A stretch of 64,000 bases of DNA from Pseudooceanicola atlanticus (lineage in GTDB: Bacteria; Pseudomonadota; Alphaproteobacteria; Rhodobacterales; Rhodobacteraceae). The notes under the pieces were generated by a model. The model worked only from the letters and a program-made list of their open reading frames with translations. It was not told the DNA's origin and made no database searches. The translations under genes were made by a program, and so were the position numbers. Location of the stretch: NCBI RefSeq assembly GCF_000768315.1, contig NZ_AQQX01000006.1, forward strand, positions 1-64,000. The letters are read 5' to 3'. Each line of letters starts with the position of its first letter. The stretch's first letter is position 1. Positions 1-10,570 of the stretch are shown in pieces.

Positions 1-48
1 GTTGGCGCAGACTCTACATTAAGGTGAGGGATTTCGCGGGGGGCAGGT

Positions 49-300
49 CAGATGCTGGAACTGTTGAGCCTGCGCAAGGGCACGACCCTGACCAAGGAGA
101 TGTTCCTGAACCATCTCTATGGCGGCATGGACGAGCCGGAGCTGAAGATCATCGACGTCTTCATCTGCAAGCTGCGGAAGAAACTGTCGACGGCGACGGG
201 CGGCGACAATTACATCGAAACCGTCTGGGGCCGTGGCTACGTGCTGCGCGATCCCGAACCGGTGGAGATGGACGACCAGCGGATCGCCATGGGCGCCTGA
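49..300 (+). CDS. ctrA: C-terminal DNA-binding part of CtrA-type response regulator (partial or broken)
   Basis: From [11 protein letters not shown] to the stop the frame encodes the OmpR/PhoB-type winged helix of CtrA, including the typical [22 protein letters not shown] stretch (conserved recognition-helix region) and the C-terminal wing GRGYVLR. CtrA is the essential cell-cycle regulator in Caulobacter and controls motility and gene-transfer agents in Rhodobacterales. The usual preceding residues (a TGKEY-type stretch and the receiver domain) are absent: bases 1-48 read VGADSTLR-stop-GISRGAG in this frame and do not fit CtrA in the other two frames. Either the window begins at a contig or rearrangement junction, or the gene is truncated. 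Only about 83 residues of an expected ~240 are present. The downstream neighbour ligA is usual for this group. Confidence 0.8.
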   Translation, partial: QMLELLSLRKGTTLTKEMFLNHLYGGMDEPELKIIDVFICKLRKKLSTATGGDNYIETVWGRGYVLRDPEPVEMDDQRIAMGA

Positions 301-302
301 GG

Positions 303-315
303 CTTACGTTGTAAG
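303..315. repeat. CTTAC-N3-GTAAG palindrome, copy 1
   Basis: A 5-bp perfect inverted repeat with a 3-nt centre, 3 bases after the ctrA stop. The same 13-mer pattern recurs inside recG (3464-3476) and at the end of the DUF4386 gene (53888-53900). Its role is unknown; it could be a tiny RNA hairpin or a protein site. Confidence 0.5.
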
Positions 316-361
316 TCTCGGCGGTGTTGCCCCGGCGACGCCACTCCCCTCTGGACCCTGA

Positions 362-2704
<2,343 letters not shown>

Positions 2705-2705
2705 G

Positions 2706-4790
2706 ATGGCGAGGCGGCCGGAACTCCTTTTCCCGCTCTTCGCGGATATCACGACGCTTCCGGGGATCGGGCCGAAGATTGCCAAGAGCCTGACGCAGCT
2801 CGGCGTGGAAACCCCGCGCGACCTTTTATTCCTGCTGCCTCACGGGGTGATCGACCGGCGGCGTCGCGACACGGTCAAGGGCGCGCCGGTGCCCGGGATC
2901 GCGACGGTCGAGGTCACGGTTGGCGGCCATCGCCCGGCGGCGCGCAAGGGCGGGGCCTACCGGATCATGGTGCAGGACAGCCAGGAGGATTTCCCGCTCG
3001 TCTTCTTCCATGCCCGCGGCGATTACCTGAAACGGCTTTTGCCCGAAGGGTCGCGGCGGATCGTATCGGGCAAGCTGGAACTGTTCGACGGGATGATCCA
3101 GATGGTGCATCCGGATCACGTTCTGCCGCCCGAAGACGCCGGGGAGTTGCCGGAATTCGAACCGGTCTACCCGCTGACGCAAGGCGTGACTCAGCGGGTC
3201 ATGGCAAAGGGCGCGGCGGCGGCATTGGAGCGGATGCCCGACCTGCCGGAATGGATCGACCGGTCGTTGAAAGAGGCCAAGGGCTGGCCCGGCTGGGCCG
3301 AAGCGGTGCGCGCGGCCCATGCGCCGACGACCGAAAGCGGACCCTATGATCCGGTGCATCAGCGCCTGGCCTATGACGAGTTGATGGCGCATCAATTGAC
3401 GCTGGCGCTGGCACGGGACCGGACGCGGAAATCGCGGGGGCGGGCCACGGTCGGGGATGGTAACTTACAGCGTAAGGTTCTGGCCGCGTTGCCGTACAAG
3501 CCGACCGGCGCACAGACCCGCGCGGTCGCGGAGATCGCGGCGGATATGGCCGGAGATCTGAAGATGTCGCGCCTGTTGCAGGGCGATGTGGGCGCCGGCA
3601 AGACGCTGGTTGCCTTCCTGGCGCTGCTGATCGCGGTGGAGGCCGGGGGGCAGGGCGTGATGATGGCGCCGACCGAAATCCTGGCTCGCCAGCATATGGA
3701 GGGGCTGGCCCCGATGGCCGAGGCGGCCGGCGTGCGGTTGGAGATCCTGACCGGGCGAGACAAGGGAAGGGACCGCGCGGCCAAGCTGGCCGACCTGGCG
3801 GAGGGCCGGATCGACATCCTGGTGGGCACCCATGCTGTGTTCCAGGCGGATGTGGCGTTTCATGACCTGCGCTTGGCGATCGTCGATGAACAGCATCGGT
3901 TCGGCGTCCGCCAACGGCTGGAGCTGGGCCGCAAGGGCGCGCAGGCGGATGTGCTGGTGATGACGGCGACGCCGATCCCGCGGTCGCTGTCTCTGGCGCA
4001 ATATGGCGACATGGATATCTCGATCCTCGACGAGAAACCGCCGGGTCGGAAACCGATAAGGACGGCCCTGGTGTCGACGCAGCGGATGGACGAGGTGGTG
4101 GATCACCTGCGGAAGGCCGTGGCCGAGGGGCGGCAGGCCTATTGGGTCTGCCCGCTGGTCGAGGAAAGCGAGTTGATCGACCTGACCGCGGCGGAAGACC
4201 GGTTCAAGCATTTGCGCGCGGCCCTTGGCGACGACGTGGTGGCGCTGGTCCACGGGCAGATGCCACCCGCCGACAAGGACGCGGCGATGGCGGATTTCGT
4301 CGCGGGTCGCCGGCAGGTGCTGGTGGCAACGACGGTGATCGAGGTCGGTGTGAACGTGCCAAACGCGTCGATCATGGTGATCGAACGCGCGGAAACCTTT
4401 GGCCTGGCGCAATTGCACCAGCTGCGCGGCCGGGTCGGGCGCGGGGACCAGCAGGCGACCTGCCTGCTGATGTATCGCGCGCCCCTGTCGGAGACGGCGG
4501 AGAAACGGCTGACCCTGGTGCGCGAGACGGAGGACGGCTTCCGCATCGCTCAGGTCGACCTGGAGATGCGGGGCGCGGGCGACGTGATCGGCACGGCGCA
4601 ATCGGGTTTGCCGCGGTTCAAGGTGGCGGACCTGGAACGGGATGCGGGCTTGATGGCGTCGGCCCAGGCGGATGCGCGGGCGCTGCTGGTCAAGGACCCG
4701 ACGCTGGAAACCGACCGGGGCAGGGCGGCGCGCATGCTGTTGTGGCTGATGGGGCAGGACGAGGCTATCCGGTTGATTTCCGTGGGATAA
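2706..4790 (+). CDS. recG: ATP-dependent DNA helicase RecG
   Basis: Branch-migration helicase that remodels stalled forks and Holliday junctions. It has an N-terminal wedge/OB domain (about 1-230), Walker A GDVGAGKT, a DEQHRFG Walker B box, motif III (MTATPIPRSL), and motif VI-like QLHQLRGRVGRG, followed by the RecG C-terminal region. Its 694 residues match the family. The start ATG comes one base after the ligA stop, so translation is coupled. The ligA-recG pairing puts two repair enzymes in one transcript. Confidence 0.97.
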   Translation: MARRPELLFPLFADITTLPGIGPKIAKSLTQLGVETPRDLLFLLPHGVIDRRRRDTVKGAPVPGIATVEVTVGGHRPAARKGGAYRIMVQDSQEDFPLVFFHARGDYLKRLLPEGSRRIVSGKLELFDGMIQMVHPDHVLPPEDAGELPEFEPVYPLTQGVTQRVMAKGAAAALERMPDLPEWIDRSLKEAKGWPGWAEAVRAAHAPTTESGPYDPVHQRLAYDELMAHQLTLALARDRTRKSRGRATVGDGNLQRKVLAALPYKPTGAQTRAVAEIAADMAGDLKMSRLLQGDVGAGKTLVAFLALLIAVEAGGQGVMMAPTEILARQHMEGLAPMAEAAGVRLEILTGRDKGRDRAAKLADLAEGRIDILVGTHAVFQADVAFHDLRLAIVDEQHRFGVRQRLELGRKGAQADVLVMTATPIPRSLSLAQYGDMDISILDEKPPGRKPIRTALVSTQRMDEVVDHLRKAVAEGRQAYWVCPLVEESELIDLTAAEDRFKHLRAALGDDVVALVHGQMPPADKDAAMADFVAGRRQVLVATTVIEVGVNVPNASIMVIERAETFGLAQLHQLRGRVGRGDQQATCLLMYRAPLSETAEKRLTLVRETEDGFRIAQVDLEMRGAGDVIGTAQSGLPRFKVADLERDAGLMASAQADARALLVKDPTLETDRGRAARMLLWLMGQDEAIRLISVG
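3464..3476. repeat. CTTAC-N3-GTAAG palindrome, copy 2 (inside recG)
   Basis: CTTAC-AGC-GTAAG within recG, encoding part of NLQRKV. It is the same palindromic pattern as at 303-315 and 53888-53900. Confidence 0.45.
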
Positions 4791-4808
4791 CTCATTTTGT
4801 TCTCAAAT

Positions 4809-4823
4809 GTTCTTAAAAAGTTC
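4809..4823 (+). promoter_or_regulatory. LexA (SOS) box GTTC-N7-GTTC
   Basis: GTTCTTAAAAAGTTC matches the alphaproteobacterial LexA consensus GTTC-N7-GTTC exactly. A further GTTC lies at 4799-4802, spaced by six bases, giving three half-sites in a row in an AT-rich stretch. The box is 19 bp after the recG stop and about 70 bp before the 40-residue ORF at 4892, so it should control that small gene. Confidence 0.8.
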
Positions 4824-4891
4824 TTTACTTGCGAATCCGGATATGAGAACAAAGTAGCAACAGAGGTTGAGCAATTCGAAAGGACATCGCC

Positions 4892-5014
4892 ATGATCCGA
4901 CAGATCACCACCCTGGCCCGCCAGTCCCGTGGCACACTGATCGAGGATGCGCTTGGGGTTGCGGCCCTGATGGTCCTGCTTTTCGGAGCGCTTCACCTGC
5001 CTGGCCTGACCTGA
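4892..5014 (+). CDS. Predicted SOS-regulated 40-residue single-pass membrane peptide
   Basis: Begins MIRQITTLARQSRG with a basic N-terminus and ends with a hydrophobic stretch (about residues 22-39: DALGVAALMVLLFGALHL), fitting a single inner-membrane helix with the N-terminus in the cytoplasm. A good ribosome site (GAAAGGA, 4878-4884) stands 7 bases before the ATG. It is preceded by a perfect LexA box and followed by a strong terminator (5164-5199), so it looks like a self-contained transcription unit. I do not recognise the family. Small LexA-regulated membrane peptides such as Caulobacter SidA inhibit division; a similar role here is inference only. Confidence 0.7.
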   Translation: MIRQITTLARQSRGTLIEDALGVAALMVLLFGALHLPGLT

Positions 5015-5163
5015 GGCCGTATCTGTTTTCTGCCCGCGGTTTCGCGTCCGACCTGTCCCGCATTCCCCCATGCGGTGCCTGAGATTGCCTGTCCCAGAAT
5101 GCCGGTTTTGCCTCATTCCCCCGGTTCCGGCAGGTCGGTGTCCCACGCGAGACCGTATCCTTT

Positions 5164-5199
5164 CCGCCGCCATCCGCATGGATGTGCGGCGGTTTTTTT
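5164..5199 (+). terminator. Rho-independent terminator after the SOS peptide gene
   Basis: Stem CCGCCGC (5164-5170) with GCGGCGG (5186-5192), extended by an inner CATCC/GGATG pairing around GCAT, followed by seven T residues. It closes the ligA-recG-small ORF stretch; the next gene is on the opposite strand. Confidence 0.85.
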
Positions 5200-5216
5200 G
5201 TTCGGAACGCCGGGTG

Positions 5217-6623
5217 TCAGAACCGGTAGGCGAGGCGCAGGCCACCCCAATGGCGGCCGTCGACGAAGATCGGGGCAGAGACGTCCTTCATCAGGACGAA
5301 TTCCCCGCCGCCCATGTCGCGGCGATAGACCTGCAGCAGGAAGGGTTCGGCATTGCGTCCGGCCTTGAGCCCGACACGGTCGTCAAAGATGCGGCGATTG
5401 CGGCAATGGGCCGTGTTCCAGACCGGGTCCGTGCCCTGCGGCTGCGAGAATTTGCGGTTATGCGTCGGCAGGTAGCCGTTACGATCCACGGCGGCGCAGA
5501 AGACGACACGCGGATCGAGGTCAAGCGCGGGTTCTATGATGCCCGGCAGAACGCGGTCGGTGAACCGGGTGAAGCGGGTGACCACCTGTTCGGGGTTCGA
5601 TCCGGGCACGGGGCGGTATTCTGTATCGAAGAGTTCGTCGATGGAGACTGACCCTTCGCGCAGGGCGGTTTCGAAGGCGGCGCGGATCTCGCCACAGCGG
5701 GCCTTCACGGCGTCGATGAAGAGCGCATCGCCCTGGCTGCCGCCGAGGGCGACACTGCCCTGGACCAGGCTTTCGGACGTATCGACAAGGCGCGTGATCC
5801 GCTTGTGCGCGTCCTGCACGCCGGCGATCCCGGCGGTAACGGATCGGTCGATCGCGGCGATATTGGGGAGGAATTCACGCAGCGCCTTGTCCGCGTCTTC
5901 GGCGTCGCGCGCGATCAGGGTGTTGCGGTTGCTGATCGCCTCCATGTCCTGCAATGCCTCGGTCAGGGCCGCGCCGCTTTCCGCTCCGTGTTCATGCATT
6001 TCCTGCGCGCGGCGGCTGACGGAGCCGGATTCCGATTGCAGGCCGGAAATCCAGTCGATCAGCGCGTTGACGTTGCCGGTGATATCTTCCGCCGCCTGAC
6101 CGGTGCGTTGCGACAATTCGTTGATTGCATCGGCGACGACGGCAAAGCCCTTCCCGGTTTCGCCGGCACGGGCGGCTTCGATCTTCGCGTTGATGGCCAG
6201 CATGTTGACCTGCGCGGCAATCACGGCGATCTGGTTGTTCGAGTTCTGCACCGCATCCAGCGTGCCCTGCACGTTCTGGGCGCGTTGGTCGATCGTCTGC
6301 ACCCAGGAGACGAGGTGGTTGGCCTTTTCCTCGGTCACGGTGAGCTTTTCGCTGGCAGTGGTCAGCTTGGCCAGGGTCTGGGTGATCGTCTGCGACATGG
6401 CCGCGAGCGTTTCCATGACGGAGGCGTTGACCTGCACGACGTGGCCCGCCCCTTCGCGCAACTGGCGCAGGGTCTGTTGCTGTTCGGTGGTTTGCGCGGC
6501 GATGGCATCGAGGAAGCCGTCGATATCCACCACTTCCGCACCCAGGGCGGAGGCGTTCTGTGCAACCTGGTTCAGGATTGCATTGCGTCGCGCATCGTCG
6601 AAACCGGTTTGATCAATATGCAT
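5217..6623 (-). CDS. Soluble methyl-accepting chemotaxis protein with C-terminal sensor-like domain
   Basis: 468 residues with no membrane segment or signal peptide, so probably a cytoplasmic receptor. A long helical region with the conserved chemoreceptor tip (about residues 135-185: AINAKIEAARAGETGKGFAVVA) should dock CheA/CheW. After it, about residues 345-468 form a separate domain (NGYLPTHNRKFSQPQG, NRRIFDD, ending in HWGGLRLAYRF) typical of the Cache/PAS-like C-terminus seen on many soluble receptors. Signalling module first and sensor last is reversed relative to transmembrane receptors. No chemotaxis operon is nearby. The start ATG follows a 55-bp gap from the NifU-like gene. Confidence 0.88.
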   Translation of the reverse strand: MHIDQTGFDDARRNAILNQVAQNASALGAEVVDIDGFLDAIAAQTTEQQQTLRQLREGAGHVVQVNASVMETLAAMSQTITQTLAKLTTASEKLTVTEEKANHLVSWVQTIDQRAQNVQGTLDAVQNSNNQIAVIAAQVNMLAINAKIEAARAGETGKGFAVVADAINELSQRTGQAAEDITGNVNALIDWISGLQSESGSVSRRAQEMHEHGAESGAALTEALQDMEAISNRNTLIARDAEDADKALREFLPNIAAIDRSVTAGIAGVQDAHKRITRLVDTSESLVQGSVALGGSQGDALFIDAVKARCGEIRAAFETALREGSVSIDELFDTEYRPVPGSNPEQVVTRFTRFTDRVLPGIIEPALDLDPRVVFCAAVDRNGYLPTHNRKFSQPQGTDPVWNTAHCRNRRIFDDRVGLKAGRNAEPFLLQVYRRDMGGGEFVLMKDVSAPIFVDGRHWGGLRLAYRF

Positions 6624-6678
6624 TGCGTCCCGTCCATCATGACGGGATCAGCCCTAAAGCCCAAAACCGAACAACCCG

Positions 6679-7131
6679 TTAAGCGCAATCCGATTGCGCG
6701 ACTTCGTCCATCGCATCGGACAGCGCGTCCAGCGTCAGCAGGATGGAGGCATGGCGGTTCTTGTACTCCTGCGCGGGGCGCAGCACCTCAAGCTCTTCGA
6801 ACGGGGCCGGGGGTGTCGGGCCGTCCTGTTTCAGCATCGCCTTGAGCGCGTCGCGCGCGGCATGGATCTGGTCGCGGTCGCAGCCGATCACCGCGCGCCC
6901 GACGATGGAGGCCGAGGCCTGGCCAAGCGCACAGGCCTTCACGTCCTGCCCGAATTCGGCGATGCGCCCGTCCTTGACGCCGACATCGACCGTCACCGTC
7001 GACCCGCAGAGCGGTGCGCGTTTTTTCACGCTGGCAGATGGGTTTGACAGCCGTTCCTGGTAGGGAATATCCGTCGCGAGCGCCAGGATACGGTTGGAAT
7101 AGAGCTTGACGAGGTCGGTCTCTCCGCTCAT
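6679..7131 (-). CDS. NifU/IscU-like iron-sulfur cluster assembly scaffold
   Basis: 150 residues. The fold signature of SufU/IscU scaffolds is visible: YSNRILALA near the N-terminus, APLCGSTVTVDV with a first cysteine, and VKACALGQASASI with a second. The third ligand cysteine of canonical IscU (in an RxKC-type motif near the C-terminus) is replaced by NRHASILL, a form I associate with alphaproteobacterial homologues. The ATG at 7129-7131 is preferred over an upstream in-frame start that would enter the divergent hisI region. It is divergent from hisI with a 78-bp shared promoter region. A direct role in cluster assembly is probable but not proven. Confidence 0.85.
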   Translation of the reverse strand: MSGETDLVKLYSNRILALATDIPYQERLSNPSASVKKRAPLCGSTVTVDVGVKDGRIAEFGQDVKACALGQASASIVGRAVIGCDRDQIHAARDALKAMLKQDGPTPPAPFEELEVLRPAQEYKNRHASILLTLDALSDAMDEVAQSDCA

Positions 7132-7209
7132 GGCGTCCTCTCGGTGGTGGCGTGCGGCTTCGATTTCCCTTAGATAGCGCTGCCGACCCGATTTGGAAAG
7201 GATGCCCCG

Positions 7210-7566
7210 ATGCGCTTTGATCCCGGCTCTCTCAAATATGATGACAAGGGACTGATCCCGGCCATTGCCCAGGACGAGGGCGGTGCCGTGCTGATGATGG
7301 CCTGGATGAACGCGGAGGCCGTCGCGAAGACGCTCGAGACCGGGCGGGTGACCTATTGGTCCCGCTCGCGGCAAAGCTTCTGGATCAAGGGCGAGACCAG
7401 CGGGCACGTGCAGGAACTGATCGACATGCGGGTCGATTGCGACAGCGATTGCCTGCTGATGATCGTGCGCCAGGAAGGGCCGGCCTGTCACACGAACCGG
7501 CGGTCCTGTTTCTACACCGCCATTCGCGATGGCGAAGAGGTCGAGCTGATGGCGCCGATGGTCTAA
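7210..7566 (+). CDS. hisI: Phosphoribosyl-AMP cyclohydrolase HisI
   Basis: Catalyses ring opening of phosphoribosyl-AMP, step three of histidine biosynthesis. The 118-residue protein is the stand-alone cyclohydrolase without a fused HisE pyrophosphatase. Zinc and magnesium ligands are visible in [10 protein letters not shown] and [13 protein letters not shown]. It is isolated from other his genes. Its stop codon overlaps by three bases the stop of gluQ on the opposite strand. Confidence 0.96.
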   Translation: MRFDPGSLKYDDKGLIPAIAQDEGGAVLMMAWMNAEAVAKTLETGRVTYWSRSRQSFWIKGETSGHVQELIDMRVDCDSDCLLMIVRQEGPACHTNRRSCFYTAIRDGEEVELMAPMV

Positions 7567-8465
7567 AGGCCGACCATCCGCCGGATATCGGCGGGGGTGG
7601 CGCCGTCGTCGCGATACTTGGCAATCGCGCGGGCATCGTCGCGCTTGGCCAGGCGTTTGCCATTGTCGTCGCGGATCAGGCGGTGGTGGTGATAGCCGGG
7701 CGTCTGAAGGCGCAGAAGCTTTTGTAATACCACGTGAATTCGGGTGGCGTCGAACAGGTCGGCGCCGCGCGTGACCTCGGTCACTTGTTGGGCGGCGTCA
7801 TCCACCACGACCGCCAGGTGGTAGGAGGCCGCCATGTCGCGCCGCGCCAGAACCACGTCACCGACACCGTCGATCATGTCCTGCGCAGTGATGTCGATGC
7901 GTCCGGTCTGCCCGTCGGGACCCGCGCCGGTTTCCTCGAAGCTGGCTATCGGCGCGTCTTGCGGGGTGTCGGGGCCGATCTGCGCGGTGGCCATTTCCAT
8001 ATCGAGCCGCAGGGTCACGCCGCGCGGGCGGGGGTGGTCCTGGGGGGCGTTGCGTTCCCCGGGGTGCCGCCAGCGGCAGGTGCCCGGGTAGATCAACCCG
8101 TCGGGGCCATGCACGGGGGCGCCTTCCTGCGGGGCCGACAGCGCCTCGGCGATGTCGCGGCGTGTGCAGGTACAACGGTAGAGAAGGCCGCGCGACCAGA
8201 GGTGGTCCAGCGCGGCCTCGTAGTCGGCGGTACAGTCGGATTCGCGCCGGCAGGGTTCGGGCCAGGAAAGACCAAGCCATTGAAGATCATCGTAGATCTG
8301 CGCTTCCCATTCGGGGCGGGCGCGGCTTTGGTCCAGGTCGTCTATGCGCAGCAGAAAGCTGCCGCCCGCCGCCCGTGCCCGGTCATGGGCCAGCAGCGCG
8401 GAATAGGCATGGCCCAGGTGCAACGGCCCTGTCGGGGACGGGGCGAAGCGGGTGACCATGGTCAT
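7563..8465 (-). CDS. gluQ: Glutamyl-Q tRNA(Asp) synthetase GluQRS
   Basis: A truncated GluRS paralogue that attaches glutamate to queuosine-34 of tRNA-Asp. It has the class I HIGH-type motif in [19 protein letters not shown], a KRLAKR sequence in the KMSKS position, and zinc-type cysteines (CTCTRR and GTCRW). The 300-residue length and absence of an anticodon-binding domain separate it from GltX. It converges on hisI with a three-base overlap and starts upstream of the methyltransferase stop with a 35-bp gap. Confidence 0.93.
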   Translation of the reverse strand: MTMVTRFAPSPTGPLHLGHAYSALLAHDRARAAGGSFLLRIDDLDQSRARPEWEAQIYDDLQWLGLSWPEPCRRESDCTADYEAALDHLWSRGLLYRCTCTRRDIAEALSAPQEGAPVHGPDGLIYPGTCRWRHPGERNAPQDHPRPRGVTLRLDMEMATAQIGPDTPQDAPIASFEETGAGPDGQTGRIDITAQDMIDGVGDVVLARRDMAASYHLAVVVDDAAQQVTEVTRGADLFDATRIHVVLQKLLRLQTPGYHHHRLIRDDNGKRLAKRDDARAIAKYRDDGATPADIRRMVGL

Positions 8466-8500
8466 GTTGGGCGGCTCATTCCTGATGGCTCATGCTTGAA

Positions 8501-9118
8501 TCACGTCTTGCGCAGCACCATGACGCGCGATTTCAGCCCGATGCCGGGCAGGTGATCGCCGTCCTGCGCGGATTCCAGCGTTGCGCCATCGGTCAGGACG
8601 CGGGTGAGCGCGGCCATGTAGGCCTCGTCCTCCAGCGTGTGGCCGTTATAGGAGACGACCAGCAGCCCGCCGGCGGGCAGGGCGTCGACGATCTGGGGCA
8701 GGGTTTCGGCAGGCGCCGCCCCGGCCGAGATCGCGCCGGCGGCAGTCACCAGCCTGTACCGACCGATGATTTCGGGATCGAGCGCGCCGCCGGGCAGGCG
8801 CAGAAGCTGGGCGTAGACGCCTTTTTCCCTGGCCTTTTCCAGCATGCCTTCGGAGACATCGGCGCCGTGCAGCTGGGTGAACCCGGCCTTGGACAGAGCC
8901 TCGCCTGACAGGCCGGTGCCGCAGCCGAAATCCAGCACGGGCTGGTCGCGGTCGGCCTCGGGGACGAAATCGGCGAGGGCGGCGGCGACACGCGAAGGTG
9001 TCACGTATTCCTGGTCTTCCAGGTCGCCGTCATAGCTGTCGGCCCAGTTGTCGTAGAATTCCCTGAGGGCCTTGGGGCCCTCCACGTCGTAGATCTTGTC
9101 GAGATGTGATTGTGCCAT
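8501..9118 (-). CDS. Class I SAM-dependent methyltransferase
   Basis: 205 residues. The Rossmann-like SAM-binding motif is PVLDFGCGTGLSGEALSKAGF, with the acidic motif HGADVSEGMLEKA following. The N-terminus (HLDKIYDVEGPKALREFYDNWADSYD) resembles the small-molecule methyltransferase family 11/25 type. The substrate cannot be read from sequence. It lies 12 bp after the start of trmFO on the same strand, so it may be co-transcribed. Confidence 0.85.
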   Translation of the reverse strand: MAQSHLDKIYDVEGPKALREFYDNWADSYDGDLEDQEYVTPSRVAAALADFVPEADRDQPVLDFGCGTGLSGEALSKAGFTQLHGADVSEGMLEKAREKGVYAQLLRLPGGALDPEIIGRYRLVTAAGAISAGAAPAETLPQIVDALPAGGLLVVSYNGHTLEDEAYMAALTRVLTDGATLESAQDGDHLPGIGLKSRVMVLRKT

Positions 9119-9130
9119 GGCGGCAACAAA

Positions 9131-10501
9131 TCACGCCGTCCGGGCGAGGTCCAGTTCCGCAGAGCGGAGCCAGTCGGACCAGAGCAGTTTTGCCCGATCC
9201 GTGTACCCCTTGTAGCGATCCTTGCGGTTCCGGCGCCCGCCCTTTACGCCATCCAGTGGCGGGAAGAGCCCGAAATTCACGTTCATCGGCTGGAAGGTCT
9301 TGGCCTCGGCCCCGCCGGTGATGTGGTGGATCAGCGCGCCCATGGCGGTTTCCGGCGGCGGCGGGGGCAGGTCGCGGCCCGCCAGTTCCGCAGCGGCCAT
9401 GCGACCGGCCAGCAGCCCCATGGCGGAGCTTTCGACATAGCCCTCGACCCCGGTGATCTGGCCGGCAAAGCGGATATGCGGACGGGACCGCAGCCGCATC
9501 TGGTTGTCCAGCAGCGTGGGCGAGTTCAGGAAGGTGTTCCGGTGGATGCCGCCGAGGCGGGCAAAGCGCGCGTTCTCAAGTCCGGGAATCGTTTTGAAAA
9601 CATCGGCTTGCGCGCCGTACTTCATCTTGGTCTGGAAGCCGACCAGGTTGTAGAGCGTGCCAAGCGCATTGTCGCGGCGCAGCTGCACGACGGCATAGGC
9701 CTTTTCGTCGGGCTTGTGCGCATTGGTCAGGCCAACGGGTTTCATCGGGCCGTGGCGCAGGGTCTCGCGGCCGCGTTCGGCCATGACCTCGATCGGCAGG
9801 CAGCCGTCGAAATAGCCGGCGGTCTCGCCCTCGTGGAACTCGGTCTTGTCGGCGGCCAGCAACGCGTCGATGAACGCCTCGTACTGGTCCTTGGTCATAG
9901 GGCAGTTGAGGTAGGCCTTCTGCTCCTCCTCGGTCTCGCCCTTGTCGTAGCGGGACTGTGCCCAGATCACGTCCATGTCGAGGCTGTCGGCATAGACGAT
10001 GGGCGCAATGGCATCGAAGAAGGCCAGCGCCTCGGCCCCGGTTTCGCGGGCGATCGCCTGGCCCAGCCCTTCGGAGGTCAGCGGGCCGGTGGCGATGATC
10101 CAATGGCCGTCGGTGGGCAATTCGCTGATCTCTCCGGCCTCGACGCGCACATTGGGATGGGCGCGCAGCCGTTCGGTCACGGCCGCCGAGAACCCGTCGC
10201 GGTCGACGGCCAGCGCGCCACCGGCGGGCAGGGCGTTGCTATCGGCCATTTCCATGATCAGGCCACCGGCCTGGCGCATTTCCCAATGCAGCAGCCCGAC
10301 GGCGTTCTGTTCGTCATCGTCCGAGCGGAAGGAATTGGAACAGACCATCTCGGCCAGGTCGCCGGTCTTGTGGGCGAAGGTGCCGACATGGGGGCGCATT
10401 TCGTGGATCACGACGCGCACGCCCTGGTTCGCTGCCTGCCAGGCAGCTTCGGAGCCGGCCATGCCGCCGCCGACGATGTGGAGTTCGGGTGTATCAGCCA
10501 T
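9131..10501 (-). CDS. trmFO: Folate-dependent tRNA (uracil-5)-methyltransferase TrmFO
   Basis: FAD- and methylenetetrahydrofolate-dependent enzyme that makes ribothymidine-54 in tRNA. It has an N-terminal FAD site [14 protein letters not shown], a conserved cysteine segment ([15 protein letters not shown]), and the GID-family C-terminus with a second nucleotide-binding stretch ([19 protein letters not shown]). 456 residues from the chosen ATG at 10499-10501; six extra codons upstream (MAYIAR) are also open. Alphaproteobacteria of this group use TrmFO instead of TrmA. Confidence 0.95.
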   Translation of the reverse strand: MADTPELHIVGGGMAGSEAAWQAANQGVRVVIHEMRPHVGTFAHKTGDLAEMVCSNSFRSDDDEQNAVGLLHWEMRQAGGLIMEMADSNALPAGGALAVDRDGFSAAVTERLRAHPNVRVEAGEISELPTDGHWIIATGPLTSEGLGQAIARETGAEALAFFDAIAPIVYADSLDMDVIWAQSRYDKGETEEEQKAYLNCPMTKDQYEAFIDALLAADKTEFHEGETAGYFDGCLPIEVMAERGRETLRHGPMKPVGLTNAHKPDEKAYAVVQLRRDNALGTLYNLVGFQTKMKYGAQADVFKTIPGLENARFARLGGIHRNTFLNSPTLLDNQMRLRSRPHIRFAGQITGVEGYVESSAMGLLAGRMAAAELAGRDLPPPPPETAMGALIHHITGGAEAKTFQPMNVNFGLFPPLDGVKGGRRNRKDRYKGYTDRAKLLWSDWLRSAELDLARTA

Positions 10502-10570
10502 GCGCGCGATGTAGGCCATCGCGGCGCGTTTGGGAAGGGGGATCGGTGCCTGTTGCCGGGTCGTGGGGCC

